Assembly: GCA_027019045.1 (NCBI GenBank)
Contig: JALUXI010000041.1
Location: forward strand, 1 to 21,405
Source of the DNA: Piscirickettsiaceae bacterium
GTDB taxonomy: Bacteria > Pseudomonadota > Gammaproteobacteria > Thiomicrospirales > Thiomicrospiraceae
DNA length: 21,405 nt
Direction of reading: 5' to 3'
The translations under genes were made by a program, and so were the position numbers. Of this stretch, positions 12,784 to 19,816 are shown piece after piece. A model generated the notes under the pieces. The model searched no databases. It saw nothing but the letters and a program-made list of their open reading frames with translations, and was not told the DNA's origin. Position 1 is the first letter of the stretch. Each line of letters opens with the position of its first letter.

Positions 12784-15060
12784 ATGGATATTTCACACAT
12801 TATTGATGGATTGAATGAAGCACAACGCCAGGCGGTGACGCTGGAAGAGGTGCATGCCTTGATTTTAGCGGGGGCGGGCAGTGGCAAGACACGAGTATTG
12901 ATTCACCGCATTGCGTGGTTGACGCAGGTGTTGGGCGCCTCTCCTTATAATGTGTTGGCGGTGACTTTTACCAATAAGGCGGCCAATGAGATGCGGGGGC
13001 GGATGGCACAGATGATTGGCAATCAGGCACAGCAGGTGACGATGGGGACTTTCCACGGTATTGCCTATCAATTGTTGCGACGCCACTATCGAGAGGCGAA
13101 TCTACCGCAAAACTTTCAGATTTTGGATGCGGATGACCAAAAACGAGTGATTAAGCGGTTGCTGAAGTCGTTGGAATTAGATGAGGCACAGTATCCACAT
13201 CGCCAAGTGCAGGCATTCATCAATGGTGAAAAAGAGGAGGGGCGGCGACCTCATCATATTGATGCGGGCTTTAACCCTTTTGTCAAGAAAATGGTGGAGA
13301 TTTACCAAGCTTATGAGGAGCAGTGTCAGCGTTCTGGTCTGGTCGATTTTGCAGAGTTGTTATTGCGAGCGCATGAGCTGTGGTTAAAGCATTCAGAGGT
13401 GCTGGCGCATTATCAGCAACGCTTTCGCCATATTTTGGTGGATGAGTTTCAGGATACCAATAGTCTGCAGTATGCGTGGCTTCGAGTGCTAGCGGGCGGC
13501 ACGGGCAAACTGTTTGTGGTGGGGGACGATGACCAGTCGATTTACGGTTGGCGAGGGGCGAAGATTGAAAATATCCGTCAGTTTGATCGAGATTTTTCTG
13601 ATGTGGCGGTGATTCGTTTGGAGCAGAATTATCGTTCGACCAATACCATCTTAAAGGCGGCGAATGGCTTGATTGCCCACAATGAATCTCGCATGGGGAA
13701 AAATCTTTGGTCGGCGGGGGAAGAGGGAGAGCCGATTGAGATTTATGAGGCGTTTAATGAGGTGGACGAAGCTCGATTTGTCTGTCACCAGATAGAGAAG
13801 TGGTGTGAAGCGGGCGGCAGTCGAGATGAGGTGGCGGTGTTGTATCGTTCCAATGCCCAGTCTCGAGTGTTGGAGCAGGCACTGTTGCAGCAGCAGATTC
13901 CCTACCGAGTTTATGGCGGCTTGCGATTCTATGACCGTGCGGAGGTGCGGGATGTGTTGGCGTATTTGCGGTTGATTTTGAATCGAGCGGATGATGCCGC
14001 CTTTGAGCGGGTGCATAATCACCCACCCAGAGGCATCGGGGCAAAAACGGCGGATAAGATTCGCACCGTGGCACGGGAACAGCAGATTTCGCTGTGGGAT
14101 GCGGCTCAGCAGTTGCTAGCACAAAAAGGGTTCACCCCAAGAGCAGGGACAGCAATACAGGGCTTTATGTCACTGATTGAGGATTTGGGGGACAAGGATA
14201 CAGAAAGTCTGCAGGACTTGGTGATGCAGGTGATTAGTCGGTCAGGCTTGCAGTTGCATTTTGAAAAAGATACTTCCGAGCAGGGGCAGGGGCGGCTGGA
14301 GAACTTGGACGAGCTGATAAACGCCGTTGCCCAGTTTGAAACGCAGCAGCAAAAGGCACAAGCACAGGGCGACTTATCTGATGAGGTGCCGGATTTTGTT
14401 AGTGAAGCAGCGGCGATGGCGGATTTGGGCTTGGCAGAAGCGGAAGATGAGCATTTGCTTGCCGCCTTTTTGGCACAAGCGACGCTTGAGGCGGGTGAGC
14501 AGCAGGCGGATGAATGGGATTCGGCGGTGCAGCTCATGACGCTTCACGCCGCCAAAGGGTTGGAGTTTCCAAAGGTGATGATTGTTGGCATGGAGGAGGG
14601 GCTGTTTCCCTCACAACAGTCGCAAGAAGACCCCTTGAAGCTAGAAGAGGAGCGGCGGTTGGCGTATGTCGGGATTACCCGTGCGGAAAAATCTTTGACC
14701 TTGACTTATGCGATGCGTCGCCGTCTGCATGGCAGTGAGTTTTACCCCAAGCCGTCTCGGTTTTTAAAAGAGTTGCCTGAAGAGACAGTCCATTGGGTGC
14801 GGATGCAGAGCAGTGCTTCGGTACAGCCGACACAGTCAAGAGTCTCTTCTGGGTTTGGGGAGGAGCGATTGCAGGCGGCTTTACAGCAGCAGGCGGGGTT
14901 TATCCCTGGTGAAGCGGTGTTTCATCAGAAATTTGGTGAAGGGGTGGTGCTAGGGGTAGAAGGCAGTGGTGAACACGCTCGGATACAGATTGAATTTCAG
15001 CATGCAGGCACTAAATGGCTGGTGGCAGGCTATGCCAAATTGGAGAAACGCGCGTGCTGA
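12784..15060 (+). CDS. uvrD: DNA helicase II UvrD (superfamily 1 3'-5' helicase)
   Basis: A 758-aa protein aligning end to end with E. coli UvrD (720 aa), which removes nicked strands in nucleotide excision and mismatch repair. Motifs: Q-motif LNEAQRQAV, Walker A GAGSGKT (30-36), TFTNKAANEM, Walker B DEFQDTN (220-226), GDDDQSIYGWRGA, LEQNYRS, QLMTLHAAKGLEFP, EERRLAYVGITRA, and the C-terminal Tudor-like FGEGVVLGVEGSGEHARIQ. The full-length match and the C-terminal domain favour UvrD over Rep. About 30 extra, mostly acidic and Gln/Ala-rich residues lie at about 520-556 compared with E. coli. No clear Shine-Dalgarno or LexA box precedes it. Its stop overlaps the start of the ABC ATPase gene (TGATG). 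Confidence 0.96.
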   Translation: MDISHIIDGLNEAQRQAVTLEEVHALILAGAGSGKTRVLIHRIAWLTQVLGASPYNVLAVTFTNKAANEMRGRMAQMIGNQAQQVTMGTFHGIAYQLLRRHYREANLPQNFQILDADDQKRVIKRLLKSLELDEAQYPHRQVQAFINGEKEEGRRPHHIDAGFNPFVKKMVEIYQAYEEQCQRSGLVDFAELLLRAHELWLKHSEVLAHYQQRFRHILVDEFQDTNSLQYAWLRVLAGGTGKLFVVGDDDQSIYGWRGAKIENIRQFDRDFSDVAVIRLEQNYRSTNTILKAANGLIAHNESRMGKNLWSAGEEGEPIEIYEAFNEVDEARFVCHQIEKWCEAGGSRDEVAVLYRSNAQSRVLEQALLQQQIPYRVYGGLRFYDRAEVRDVLAYLRLILNRADDAAFERVHNHPPRGIGAKTADKIRTVAREQQISLWDAAQQLLAQKGFTPRAGTAIQGFMSLIEDLGDKDTESLQDLVMQVISRSGLQLHFEKDTSEQGQGRLENLDELINAVAQFETQQQKAQAQGDLSDEVPDFVSEAAAMADLGLAEAEDEHLLAAFLAQATLEAGEQQADEWDSAVQLMTLHAAKGLEFPKVMIVGMEEGLFPSQQSQEDPLKLEEERRLAYVGITRAEKSLTLTYAMRRRLHGSEFYPKPSRFLKELPEETVHWVRMQSSASVQPTQSRVSSGFGEERLQAALQQQAGFIPGEAVFHQKFGEGVVLGVEGSGEHARIQIEFQHAGTKWLVAGYAKLEKRAC

Positions 15061-15752
15061 TGGTTGAACAGCTTTCTCGTTCGCCTTTTTTGGCGGAGGT
15101 GAGTTTTTCGCTAGCGACGGGGCAGGTTTATTGCTTGATGGGCCCTTCTGGGGTGGGTAAGTCGGTGCTGTTACGGGCTTTGGCTGATTTAGAACCGCAT
15201 CGTGGGGAGGTCATTTGGCGTGGGCAGAAGCAATCTGCCATGCCCGCGCCTCAATGGCGACGCAAGGTGATGTGGTTTGGGGCAGAAACTGCTTGGTGGC
15301 ATGATTCGGTACAGGCACACTTTGATGAAATTGCCCAGTGGCGTGTGCAAGTTGATCAAAGTTACGAAAACAACGCAGAAAAATCAGAAAAATCCCAAAA
15401 TTCCCAGTCCTGCCTGTTTGCGGAGGACTTTCGGACGGATTTAGAGATGGGAATTGCCCGTTTAGGATTGACGATGCCGATTTTACAGAAGCCTGTTTGG
15501 CAGTTGTCGAGCGGGGAAAAGCAGCGCTTGGCGTTGTTGCGAGGCTTGTTATTACGCCCTGAAGTGCTATTGTTGGATGAGGTGACGGCGAATTTGGATG
15601 GAGAAAGTACGAAGCGAGTGGAAGCATGGGTGCAGGCGTTTGTGGCTGAGGGTGAGCGAACGGTATTGTGGGTGACGCATGATGTCGTGCAGGCGGCGAG
15701 ATTGACCCAGCAGGTGTGGCATTTAGACAAAACAGGATTGCGGCAGGGATGA
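15060..15752 (+). CDS. ABC transporter ATP-binding protein (FetA/YbbL-like), permease not adjacent
   Basis: A 230-aa ATPase: Walker A GPSGVGKS (28-35), signature LSSGEKQR (149-156), Walker B EVLLLDE (168-174), H-loop in LWVTHD (His207). The wording around the signature and WVTHD resembles E. coli FetA (YbbL), whose permease FetB exports iron, but no permease gene is next to it here. Two oddities: the Q-loop Gln is apparently Glu76 (FGAET), and a low-complexity Lys/Ser/Gln/Asn stretch (about 102-119) contains a copy of the dispersed motif (15397-15416). I chose the ATG overlapping the uvrD stop; a GTG at 15054 has the better-spaced GGAG and would add two residues. Its stop overlaps the mnmC start (ATGA), so the three genes are coupled. 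Confidence 0.8.
   Translation: MVEQLSRSPFLAEVSFSLATGQVYCLMGPSGVGKSVLLRALADLEPHRGEVIWRGQKQSAMPAPQWRRKVMWFGAETAWWHDSVQAHFDEIAQWRVQVDQSYENNAEKSEKSQNSQSCLFAEDFRTDLEMGIARLGLTMPILQKPVWQLSSGEKQRLALLRGLLLRPEVLLLDEVTANLDGESTKRVEAWVQAFVAEGERTVLWVTHDVVQAARLTQQVWHLDKTGLRQG
15397..15416 (+). repeat. Dispersed motif, diverged copy inside the ABC ATPase gene
   Basis: AAAATTCCCAGTCCTGCCTG differs at 2 of 20 positions from the copies at 1748-1767 and 9553-9572. It encodes part of the low-complexity NSQSCL insert between the Q-loop and signature regions. Confidence 0.55.
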
Positions 15753-17779
15753 GCAAGTTTGTGGGGGTTTTGCCTGCAGAGGTGGCGTGGCAGGTGGGTG
15801 AAGATGGTAAGGCGGTACCTTGGTCGGCGGGGTTTGAGGATATTTACTTTAACCGTGCCTCAGGGTTGGCGGAAACCGATTATGTGTTTTTACAGCACAA
15901 TGATTTGCCGCAAAGATTTAAGCAGGCAACAGGCACTTTTCGGGTCATTGAAACGGGCTTTGGCTCGGGATTGAATTTTTTATTGACCGCTCAACAGTGG
16001 CTGCAAGCGGCTCCTACTGAAGCGGTGTTGCATTATGTCTCGATTGAGCAGTTTCCGATGGCGGTGAGCGATTGGCAACGGGTGCATCAACAGTTTGCAG
16101 ATCAACCGTTTTTTATGGAACTGTCTGAACAGTTGGCGCAGCAGTGGCCGTTTCGGCTGCCTGGTCGGCATGATGTGTGGTTAATGGAGGGGCGCATTCA
16201 TTTGTCGTTGTGGTGGGGCGATGTGAATCGAGTATTGCCACAACTGCCTGATAATCTGCGAGCAGATGCGTGGTTTTTGGATGGGTTTGCACCGTCCAAG
16301 AATCCTGAGATGTGGCAGGAGATGCTTTTTAAGCAGATGGCTCGATTGAGTGGTGAGCAGACCACCTTTGCTACCTTTACCGCCGCAGGAATTGTACGGC
16401 GAGGCTTGCATGCGGCGGGGTTTGCGGTGCAGAAGGATAAGGGGTTTGGCAAAAAGCGGGAGATGCTATTTGGGCAGTTTGAGCCTGAACAGGCAATCTC
16501 TTACTTGAGTCAAACGCCTTGGTTCGCTTTGCCGCCTGCTTTGCCTGATGCCTTGCCGAAAACCGCTTTGGTGGTGGGGGCTGGGTTGGCGGGGGCGACA
16601 CTGGCGTATGCCTTGGCCGAGGCGGGGTTTGCGGTCACGGTGCTGGAACAGGAGCCAACGCCTGCGGGGGCGGCAGGCAGCAGTGCATCGGGCAATGCGG
16701 CAGGGGCAATTCACCCTTTGGTGACGGCCGATTGGAATCTGCGGAGTCAGTTTTATCTGCAAGGCTATGAGGCGACTTTGCGTTGGCTAAAACCTTGGAT
16801 TGAATCAGGTGAAGTGGAAGGCGATTTATCAGGCTTGGTGCAGCTGGCGGTGGAGCCGAAAATGCAGCAGCGATTGCAACAAGCGATAGAACGGGTGGGT
16901 TTGCCCGAGGATTTTGCTGTTTGGAAAACGGCAGCAGAATTAAAGGCATCGTTTGGTCTGGAGACGCCTTTTGATGGACTCTACTTTCCGCAAGCGGGCT
17001 GGGTGGTACCACGCAGTGTGGTCAATCGCTGTTTGCAACACCCGAATATCCAGTTGGTGACCGACTGTAAGGTGGAAGATTGGCAGCGAATGGATGAGGC
17101 GTGGCAAGTGAAGACGACGCAGGGTGTCTTTACGGCTTCGGTATTGGGTCTGACCACAGGCGCTTTGGCTGAGAAGGTGAATCAGCAATTACAAATGCCG
17201 ATCCGTCCTGTGAAGGGACAGGTTTCTTCATTGGATGCTGTGCGCGTGGCGGAAAAGGCACGAGGCATTCAACCTGTGGTGACGCATCGGGGCTATTCGG
17301 TGTGGAAAAGAACGGCACAGGGGGATTTAAACAGCTTAGTCACAGGCGCAACTTTTGAAGCCCCCGATTTGTCTAAAATCCCCAGTCCCGAGGCAGATGA
17401 TGAGAATATGAAGATGCTATTGGAGGCCTTGCCAGCCAGTATAAAGCCTTGTGATAGGGTGTCGGGGCGGGTGAGCTTTCGTCCCACCACGCCTGATCAT
17501 TTGCCGATTTTGGGTGGCGTACCAGATGAGACATTTTTCCAAAAGCAGTATTTGAGTCAAAACGCCAGTAAAATGCCTAGACAGTTTCCACCGCAGCAGT
17601 ATCAAACGGGGTTGGTGGTCTCTAATGGGCATGGTCCAAGGGGATTGATGTCGGTGTTTTTAGCGGCGGAAGAGATAGTGCGTCAACTGTTGGGGCAGGA
17701 TTCATTATTAAGCGAGCCGACACGAATTGGCGTGCATCCAGCTAGGTTTAGGGTTCGTCAGTGGCGGCAGAGGCGGTAA
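15749..17779 (+). CDS. mnmC: Bifunctional tRNA 5-methylaminomethyl-2-thiouridine modification enzyme MnmC
   Basis: A 676-aa fusion that completes mnm5s2U at the wobble base of certain tRNAs. The C-terminal FAD domain oxidatively removes the carboxymethyl group, and the N-terminal SAM domain methylates the product. N-terminal methyltransferase: GFEDIYFNRASGLAETDYVFL, SAM loop ETGFGSGLNFLL (68-79), DAWFLDGFAPSKNPEMW (173-189). FAD domain: VVGAGLAGATLAYALAEAGF (GxGxxG at 277-282), with RPTTPDHLPILG and GHGPRGLMS near the end. The length matches E. coli MnmC (about 668 aa). The ATG overlaps the ABC ATPase stop as ATGA; the in-frame GTG at 15716 would extend into that gene and is not needed. A KIPSPE stretch (about 542-548) is encoded by a copy of the dispersed motif. 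Confidence 0.96.
   Translation: MSKFVGVLPAEVAWQVGEDGKAVPWSAGFEDIYFNRASGLAETDYVFLQHNDLPQRFKQATGTFRVIETGFGSGLNFLLTAQQWLQAAPTEAVLHYVSIEQFPMAVSDWQRVHQQFADQPFFMELSEQLAQQWPFRLPGRHDVWLMEGRIHLSLWWGDVNRVLPQLPDNLRADAWFLDGFAPSKNPEMWQEMLFKQMARLSGEQTTFATFTAAGIVRRGLHAAGFAVQKDKGFGKKREMLFGQFEPEQAISYLSQTPWFALPPALPDALPKTALVVGAGLAGATLAYALAEAGFAVTVLEQEPTPAGAAGSSASGNAAGAIHPLVTADWNLRSQFYLQGYEATLRWLKPWIESGEVEGDLSGLVQLAVEPKMQQRLQQAIERVGLPEDFAVWKTAAELKASFGLETPFDGLYFPQAGWVVPRSVVNRCLQHPNIQLVTDCKVEDWQRMDEAWQVKTTQGVFTASVLGLTTGALAEKVNQQLQMPIRPVKGQVSSLDAVRVAEKARGIQPVVTHRGYSVWKRTAQGDLNSLVTGATFEAPDLSKIPSPEADDENMKMLLEALPASIKPCDRVSGRVSFRPTTPDHLPILGGVPDETFFQKQYLSQNASKMPRQFPPQQYQTGLVVSNGHGPRGLMSVFLAAEEIVRQLLGQDSLLSEPTRIGVHPARFRVRQWRQRR
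17375..17390 (+). repeat. Dispersed motif AAAATCCCCAGTCC, copy inside mnmC
   Basis: An exact 14-bp match (17375-17388) in coding sequence, encoding Lys-Ile-Pro-Ser-Pro in an apparent surface segment (KIPSPEADDEN) of the FAD domain. Confidence 0.6.
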
Positions 17780-17792
17780 AGATAAGTGTGAT

Positions 17793-17850
17793 GTAGCGAC
17801 TCAGCTCACCCTTTAAGTCTGGGCAGTTACAGTGTCAATTGAGTCGTTAT
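17793..17850 (+). mobile_element. Mobile-element remnant A (58 bp) with exact 8-bp target duplication
   Basis: The left end GTAGCGACTCAGCTCACCC and the right end ...CAATTGAGTCGTTAT form imperfect terminal inverted repeats (TARCGACTCA). AGTGTGAT flanks it directly on both sides (17785-17792 and 17851-17858), as expected of a target-site duplication. It lies 13 bp after the mnmC stop, lacks any ORF, and is related to the larger element at 19019-19153 in the same orientation. An 8-bp duplication with a GTAA-type end would suit IS66-family ends, but that family call is inference. Confidence 0.6.
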
Positions 17851-17921
17851 AGTGTGATAACTGCTTGAGAATTCAAATGGTTTCATTTAAAGTGATGACT
17901 ATTGAGAAGGAGGAGCTGAAG

Positions 17922-18980
17922 ATGTCAATGCAGAAGAGGGTTTTGGGGGCTTTTTTAATGGGGGCGGTGATGACCCCTCTTTTTTTAGGTGGCTGCCAGA
18001 GTACACCGCCGAAGGCGGAACAAACGAGTGAACAGCCAGTATCGCTGTTGCCCGCTTGGTTAGAAAACCCAGTGACGACAGACACCCAAGCCGTTGGGAT
18101 TGCGGATTTAGATCCCTCAAACCAAGCGGACTCAATTAAACGAGCCAAGCAGCAAGCCATTAAACAGCTGGATACGCGTTATCAAAAAGCATTTGTAAAA
18201 CTTTATTCACAAATTTTTAGTGAGAATCAAAAAGGGTTAGCCCCTTTATCATTTTTGGAAAGAAAAACCCTTAATGAGGTTAAAAAGCACCTTCCTGCCG
18301 TGCCAGGCCCTGAATATGAAGTGGTCGACTTTTATGCAGATACTAAAGCGCAAAAGATGGCGGTTTTAGTTAAAAGAAAAGCGGTTTCAGTGGAAAATAT
18401 CAAGCAACACTTTGCGCAACGGGATGCAGATTTGTGGCATTATCTGCATGTGAGCGAAAAGGGATCGCGCTTAAAACAGCTCATTGCGTTAATGCCCGTT
18501 GTGAAAGATTTGCTTCAAATGGCGAGATTGCAAGCCGCCTATCAAGTGATGACAGGGGAGCCTTTGCAGTATAAAGACCCTCATCTAGTCTCTATTTACA
18601 AGCAGCAGATTACGAAGTTATTTGATAACTTTTCTGTTTCTTTTGAAGCGTTGGATGCGGGCTCGGTTAATTATGATGAGTCATTGTTCAGTGCCTTGCA
18701 GAAAAATGGCTTAAATGTGAGCAGTATGATGCCTGATTTGACCATTCGCTATTATTTAGAAAAAGAGGCGATGCCGGCGAAGAAAGGTGGTGTAAAAGTC
18801 AGTGTGACTGGAGACTATGAAATGGTCAATGAGCTTGGAAAACGCTTTGCCGTCTTGAATTTGACCACCACAGGAGAAGGCAAGAAAGAGGCTGAAGCGG
18901 TTCAGCAGGCGATTGAAAAACAAGGTGCCCCGATTGTTAATCAGATTGTAAAGCAGTTGGCGGTGGCTAAGCAGTTGTGA
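17922..18980 (+). CDS. LPP20-like outer-membrane lipoprotein, unknown function
   Basis: A 352-aa protein starting MSMQKRVLGAFLMGAVMTP with lipobox LGGC (Cys25). The stretch PAWLENP...AVGIADLDPSNQADSIKRAKQQAIKQLDTRY resembles the LPP20/lipoprotein pattern of a Trp-containing start, a VGxA strand and an Ala-rich helix. The rest is helical, with no motif I can name. AAGGAGG at 17907-17913 decides the start as the ATG at 17922. Upstream in-frame starts (TTG 17865, ATG 17877) would place extra residues before a good signal peptide. It begins 71 bp after mobile-element remnant A, so its promoter region was probably altered by that insertion. It may also be read through from mnmC. Confidence 0.68.
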   Translation: MSMQKRVLGAFLMGAVMTPLFLGGCQSTPPKAEQTSEQPVSLLPAWLENPVTTDTQAVGIADLDPSNQADSIKRAKQQAIKQLDTRYQKAFVKLYSQIFSENQKGLAPLSFLERKTLNEVKKHLPAVPGPEYEVVDFYADTKAQKMAVLVKRKAVSVENIKQHFAQRDADLWHYLHVSEKGSRLKQLIALMPVVKDLLQMARLQAAYQVMTGEPLQYKDPHLVSIYKQQITKLFDNFSVSFEALDAGSVNYDESLFSALQKNGLNVSSMMPDLTIRYYLEKEAMPAKKGGVKVSVTGDYEMVNELGKRFAVLNLTTTGEGKKEAEAVQQAIEKQGAPIVNQIVKQLAVAKQL

Positions 18981-19018
18981 TTGAAGTAAAATAGGCGCAA
19001 TTTTTTAAAAGGTGGATC

Positions 19019-19153
19019 GTAACGACTCAGCTCACCCCTGAAATCCGCCACTTCTGCGTTGGAAAATGGTCATTTACGGAACGAATATTTTCCGCCTTAA
19101 ATTGACGAATTTCAGGGGCAATCTGAGTAGTTACGGTGTCAACTGAGTAGTTA
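19019..19153 (+). mobile_element. Mobile-element remnant B (135 bp), related to remnant A
   Basis: It starts GTAACGACTCAGCTCACCCC and ends GGTGTCAACTGAGTAGTTA. Inner inverted arms CCCCTGAAAT (19035-19044) and ATTTCAGGGG (19109-19118) lie inside these ends, and TGAGTAGTTA occurs twice at the right end. Outer flanks GGTGGATC and GGTGAATA agree at 6 of 8 bases, like a decayed target duplication. There is no ORF, so it is a MITE-like or decayed IS end pair. It reaches to within 13 bp of the downstream gene's ATG and supplies part of its Shine-Dalgarno. Confidence 0.6.
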
Positions 19154-19166
19154 GGTGAATATTGAT

Positions 19167-19754
19167 ATGTTAAAAAAATGGGTATTAGGCGCAAGTTTGT
19201 TGATGGGGACTTCTGTTGCAATGGCTGATTATGCAACGGGTCAAGCAGGTGGAAGTGTGGATCTTTCGGATACGGTCGCACATTTTGGAGTCTTTTCTTT
19301 AAAAGAGACGGCCGTGGATGTGACACGAGTCAGTGCGGGTTTTCTGTATAACGAGCCTGGCGATAAAATGTTGGATGCGGCGATTCAAGTGAACCGCAAG
19401 GGGCTGACAGATAATGAGAACCTTGAATTTGGTGTCAAAGCCAAAGCCTTTTATTTAAATCAACATACGACAAATAATGATGGATTTGGTTTGATGTTAG
19501 GGGTGACGGGGCGTTACTGGATGCCAACAGAGATGCCTTCGGCTGTGTTTGCGGAAATTTTACATGCGCCACAAATTGTTACAGGTGGAAAAGCTGATGA
19601 TGTGACAGAAATGTTGGTGCGCGCAGAGCTTCGAATTTTACCTAAAGTGAATGCTTATATTGGCTATCGCTATTTAGGTGCAAACTTTTCAGGTGTTTCA
19701 AGCACCTATGAATTAGACTCGAATGTCCATATCGGGGTGTCAGTCGGCTTCTAG
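19167..19754 (+). CDS. YfaZ-like outer-membrane beta-barrel protein
   Basis: A 195-aa protein with a signal peptide (MLKKWVLGASLLMGTSVAMA, cleavage before DYATG). Alternating strands follow, with patterns typical of YfaZ-family barrels: FGVKAKAFYLN, FGLMLGVTGRYW, VFAEILHAPQ, EMLVRAELRILPKVNAYIGYRYLG, and a final HIGVSVGF ending in the C-terminal Phe that guides outer-membrane insertion. Function unknown. I chose the ATG at 19167, with AGGTG (19153-19157) as its Shine-Dalgarno 9 bp upstream; the GTG inside that Shine-Dalgarno is not a likely start. The Shine-Dalgarno straddles the end of mobile-element remnant B. Confidence 0.75.
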   Translation: MLKKWVLGASLLMGTSVAMADYATGQAGGSVDLSDTVAHFGVFSLKETAVDVTRVSAGFLYNEPGDKMLDAAIQVNRKGLTDNENLEFGVKAKAFYLNQHTTNNDGFGLMLGVTGRYWMPTEMPSAVFAEILHAPQIVTGGKADDVTEMLVRAELRILPKVNAYIGYRYLGANFSGVSSTYELDSNVHIGVSVGF

Positions 19755-19784
19755 TAGGATTTAGGAGAAGGCTAGATAAGTCAC

Positions 19785-19808
19785 AAACCTGCTTCGGCAG
19801 GTTTTTTT
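19785..19808 (+). terminator. Intrinsic terminator of the YfaZ-like gene
   Basis: AAACCTGC (19785-19792), TTCG tetraloop, GCAGGTTT (19797-19804), Ts to 19808. The convergent HD-GYP gene stops 9 bp further on and may share it. Confidence 0.88.
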
Positions 19809-19816
19809 ATGGGGAT

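Noticed and set aside
14106..14537. 143-aa Ser/Ala/Cys-rich reading frame opposite uvrD
   Set aside because: It is the antisense shadow of the uvrD insert region, with unnatural composition and no ribosome binding site.
15716..15748. Upstream GTG start for mnmC
   Set aside because: It would extend into the ABC ATPase gene with residues not seen in MnmC; the ATGA overlap at 15749 is the natural start.
17785..19161. Composite transposon carrying the lipoprotein gene between the two related elements
   Set aside because: Element A has its own exact 8-bp flanking duplication and element B its own imperfect one, so each looks like a separate insertion. No transposase is present.
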